Shown piece after piece: positions 61,108 through 64,000 of a stretch of 64,000 nt of DNA. How positions within the stretch are numbered: the stretch's first letter is position 1; every line of letters starts with the position of its first letter. Source of the DNA: Gamsiella multidivaricata (taxonomy: Eukaryota; Mortierellomycota; Mortierellomycetes; Mortierellales; Mortierellaceae); assembly GCF_025024155.1 (NCBI RefSeq), contig NW_026251732.1:248001-312000 (forward strand), given 5' to 3'. Made by a program: the position numbers and the translations under genes. The notes below the pieces were generated by a model, which was not told the origin of the DNA, searched no databases, and worked only from the letters and a program-made list of their open reading frames with translations.

Positions 61108-61977
61108 TAGGCGACAATGTATGTTTTTTCTCACTCATACTTCAGCAATCGAAGCCTATCCTACTAAACTCACTACTAATTCTACTGATGCCCGTCCATC
61201 TGTCCACCAGTCCATCTTGGTGGTGTTCCATAAGCGACGGCAAAAAAAACATGTCAGTGGAAATGTCTGCGAGTGTCCGCGAAGAAGAAAAGCGTAGGAT
61301 TAGTAGGGTTAGTAGCGGTTTCAGTAGGATCAACACACCACCTGCAGAACCATGCCATGTGCGCAGGTGTGTCACAAATACCCTAAGACTATGATGTCGA
61401 GTGTACCTTTTTGCTGACCTGGAATAGAGTGTAAGTGGCATACGGAAAGACCTACGAGGCTATGCCTTTGGATATGGTTGCACTTCCTGGACCTTGTGCC
61501 AAAAAAAAAAAATAGCTCGGCTCGCTCATGGCTTTCAAGAATGACATAAACCTTAATGGCGGATTGATGGTGAAAATTACAGCCGCTTTGATTCATTTGA
61601 AATTGCCAGCTTTTTTTTTTTCAATTTGGAGCGACATCTAGGGGATACACATCATGTCAGCAGCATTCATGTTCAACAGTGAATAGCAGTATGTCGTTTT
61701 ATTTTTGTGTATTTCGTTGCAATTTCATGCTTGCTTCCAACAAGAGAACGAGCAATTGATTGCTCTAATGCTTTGTAGAGTAGAGGAAACGAATCGGCAG
61801 CTGAATAGCCTTGAGCAAATATCCCATTAGCATGACAGCAAATTCCATCTCTTGGGTGGAGCGTGGCGTCTTGGCTCAGAGCGATGGTTTTCTCCTATCT
61901 CGGGACGCAACGCTGTACGAGAACAAGGTTAGTAGAATTAGAAATTAATCTGACCCGACATGTATCATGAACAATGG
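60956..61977. other. Intergenic region with long A tract
   Basis: The 3' flank of CYT1 contains 37 consecutive A (61068-61104) and an AT-rich remainder. No gene or RNA recognised. Confidence 0.5.
61068..61104. repeat. Run of 37 A
   Basis: Longest homopolymer in the window, 113 bp after the CYT1 stop. Confidence 0.9.
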
Positions 61978-63889
61978 CTACTTATCTTCTGGCCAAGGCA
62001 TTGTGCTAAGCAGCGACTCCAACTCTTCCGCCTCGTACTTCAGAAATCCTTTCTCTCTTGTGAATTCCAAGCGTCCAAAGTCGATGAAAAAGAACTGCGA
62101 GTTTTCACCATCGCGCCGTACCACAATGTTGTACGGTCGAATATCACCATGCAGGACTCCTAGCCTGTGGATTGCTGACAGTGCCGCCCGGACCTTGTCC
62201 CGATCAGATGAATCCAAATGTTCATCGCAGAGGTCAGTCCCCATAAATTCCGTCGCCAGAACCATCTCCATTCCATATGCTATTCCAGCTGCCTTCAACT
62301 TGGGTATCCATTGCCCTTGCAGCTTCTGCAGAACCTGGTAAGCCCTTGCCTCATGCTCCAACTCATGAACAGCCCTCGCCGATTATATACGTCGGCTTTC
62401 TTAAGCACAACGTCCTCATTTGACCATGACACCAGGAACGTACGGGCACCTTCTTCACGTTCAGCGATAAGCTTCATGTTTTTGAAAACGGGGAAATCGG
62501 TAAGCTCTCGTTTCGTGGCTCTTGGCTGTTCTCTGACACTGTATTACCACCTAGTATGGGACGGTTAATCATCTATGATCAAAAAAACCTTTCCAACCGG
62601 AATGCATCAACCTATTTGTTTCTTACCTGCTTCGCGTACAAATTCTCTTCATTCCTTGTTCAAAGCTTCAGCTAGGTCCTGGCTCCCAGTCGTGATCACG
62701 TTTCGCAACCCTGTCTTCAGGCTGTTTGTCTGTGAGTATGTTGTCAACCGTAGGACTATCGAAACTGTCCGGCTACCATTCATCGTCCATGGCTGCCGTC
62801 CTGATCAACCACAAGTAACACTAAAGTAATGTTGGCTCTCTGCCATCGAATTGGATTGTAGGTGAGACTAAGATGTCGTCCTCATGCTCCTTGACTCTCT
62901 TGATAAACCAAGTCTGGGTGTAGGTAGATAGTACGCCATATCGAAACCCGTTGAACCGCATGTATCCGAATATTTGCTCTAGCGCACCAGCCGGGCCTTG
63001 TGTCTGTGATCCTTGTGCCAGATAAGCGGCTGGATAACTGGTGCCGCCATCCAAATGCAAGTAGGAGGGCTTTTTCATTTGGATCGGAAACAATACCGAG
63101 TTGAAGTCATTCTGGCGCGAGCATACCAGGTCGGGTGTACCGTATGGCAGGCTAACAGAACAGAAAGTGTCTGCAAAGGGGGACAAGCTTTGGAACTCAG
63201 CTCGGCTATAAATCTCCTGTCTGATCGAAACCTTGGACATGGATGGAGTAGTTCAGTCTCAAGTGGCATTTGGCGCACCAGGGCTAAAAAATCGCCCCAC
63301 CCGGCAACTGACGCAGGGGCCAACGGGTATGTACGAGTCGAGTCGGTCGTCGCTCCATGCGCCCTTTGGCTTATGTCGGCGACAGGTTCTAAACCACGTT
63401 GCACGAACTCGCGCTCCAATATAAGGTCTGTATATTGAATTACAAGAGAAGGAAAAGTGACAAGAAAAGATTAGGTCAAGAATCAGTATTTCGCACAAAA
63501 AAAAAACAGATGCAGCGGGTAAGTCCATGCACCGTTAGGAATGTAACTCGCGATGTATTACCTGGTCGTGGTCGCTGAACAATGATGTGAACTGTTTTCT
63601 TGGCTGGCGTGTTTGGGAAGACATCAGAGACGTCGTTTGTCGGACTGAGCTCCGTCTTGGAATCAATCTCGTTCAGGAAGACCGCACTGCGGATGCTGGC
63701 AGCGACGACAGGAACCGAGACACGCCAGAGCGTGAGATTGTCTGCTGCGAGGTCGTCAAATTTTGGCGTTTTCTTGGCCTTGATGAGGCTCTTGAGGATA
63801 TACACGGTTTCTGTCGAGGGGATCTTGACGGAAAATTCATTCGACGTGGGTTCTCCATCGGTGAGACAGAAGAGAGTGAGGTCGGGCAT
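61978..63889 (-). pseudogene. Broken Crinkler (CRN)-type protein with kinase-like C-terminus
   Basis: The first exon (63889-63562) encodes a typical CRN ubiquitin-like N-terminal domain: a LFCLTDGEPTS start, KIPSTETVYILKSLIKAKK, a LTLWRVSVPVV strand and a TVHIIVQRP end. The second region (from about 63428) continues in frame, then the similarity jumps frame near 63200-63240 into a segment with GYMRFNGFRYGVLSTY and TWFIKRVKE. A TAG stop at 62823-62821 interrupts PTLL-x-CYLWLIR, and another lies at 62775-62773. After a further frame jump (about 62371-62382) comes a kinase-like end with HGDIRPYNIVV (catalytic loop), FIDFGR (DFG) and a stop at 61978. CRN proteins are modular effector or conflict proteins common in oomycetes, chytrids and Mortierella relatives. 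The multiple lesions make this copy non-functional. Confidence 0.75.
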
Positions 63890-64000
63890 GGCCGAAACTA
63901 AGGGTGATGGAGTGACCAGGCGGCGTGGTTTGTTGGCGCATGGAGGAGGACAGGAGCAAAGAGAAGTCGAGTGAGGGGCGCCATGGCGGAAAAGAGGACG

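Overview
The window looks like a fungal nuclear chromosome segment, most likely from an early-diverging filamentous fungus of the Mortierella group. Genes carry many short GT-AG introns. Housekeeping proteins are clearly fungal or opisthokont (NOT1, BUB3, NCS6, a NEDD4/Rsp5 E3, cytochrome c1, a COX7C-like subunit, a VPS68/TMEM50 protein). A Crinkler-type effector relic and an elongase-like relic fit Mortierellomycota. The placement is inference; no rRNA or marker gene is present. I found no convincing tRNA, rRNA or CRISPR array.

Layout. 1-5.9 kb: a low-complexity upstream region with one Cys-motif ORF, then a 781-residue low-complexity protein (+). 5.9-7.1 kb: an elongase-like fragment (-). 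7.14-9.67 kb: a Tc1/mariner-like (IS630-type) DNA transposon with terminal inverted repeats and a DDE transposase. 10.06-14.35 kb: the most unusual locus, a multi-exon gene (+) that joins an N-terminal FEN1/XPG-type nuclease domain to a C-terminal Fanzor/TnpB-like nuclease (RuvC plus zinc ribbon). It contains a -1 frameshift at a correctly phased A_AAA_AAG slippery heptamer. Its last coding part is interrupted by a 101-bp inverted-repeat element that may be spliced as an intron. 14.6-24.8 kb: NOT1, BUB3 and a decayed tandem BUB3 copy (+). 25.0-26.7 kb: NCS6/CTU1 (-), divergent from an Rsp5-type HECT ligase (26.99-30.98 kb, +). 31.4-31.8 kb: COX7C-like (+). 32.2-33.6 kb: three-KH RNA-binding protein (-). 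34.5-36.4 kb: a decayed second copy of the XPG-Fanzor gene (-). 36.4-42.3 kb: long gene-poor stretch before a C2H2 zinc-finger regulator (42.3-44.4 kb, +). 44.6-47.3 kb: ATP-dependent DNA ligase with a possible mitochondrial leader (-). 47.4-56.4 kb: a 2912-residue helical protein, tentatively EPG5-like (-). 56.9-57.8 kb: VPS68/TMEM50 (+). 58.4-58.8 kb: small Cys-motif ORF (+). 59.1-61.0 kb: cytochrome c1 (+). 62.0-63.9 kb: broken Crinkler-kinase gene (-).

Exon structures were worked out by hand from GT/AG sites, reading-frame phase and family similarity. In every multi-exon gene called intact, the summed exon lengths are a multiple of three (for XPG-Fanzor, after one -1 shift). The core genes act independently: mRNA deadenylation (NOT1), spindle checkpoint (BUB3), tRNA thiolation (NCS6), ubiquitination and trafficking (Rsp5, VPS68, EPG5-like) and mitochondrial respiration and DNA maintenance (CYT1, COX7C, ligase). 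The mobile layer (DDE transposon, intact-looking XPG-Fanzor, its relic, the small palindromic insertion) is the part most likely to hold undescribed biology.
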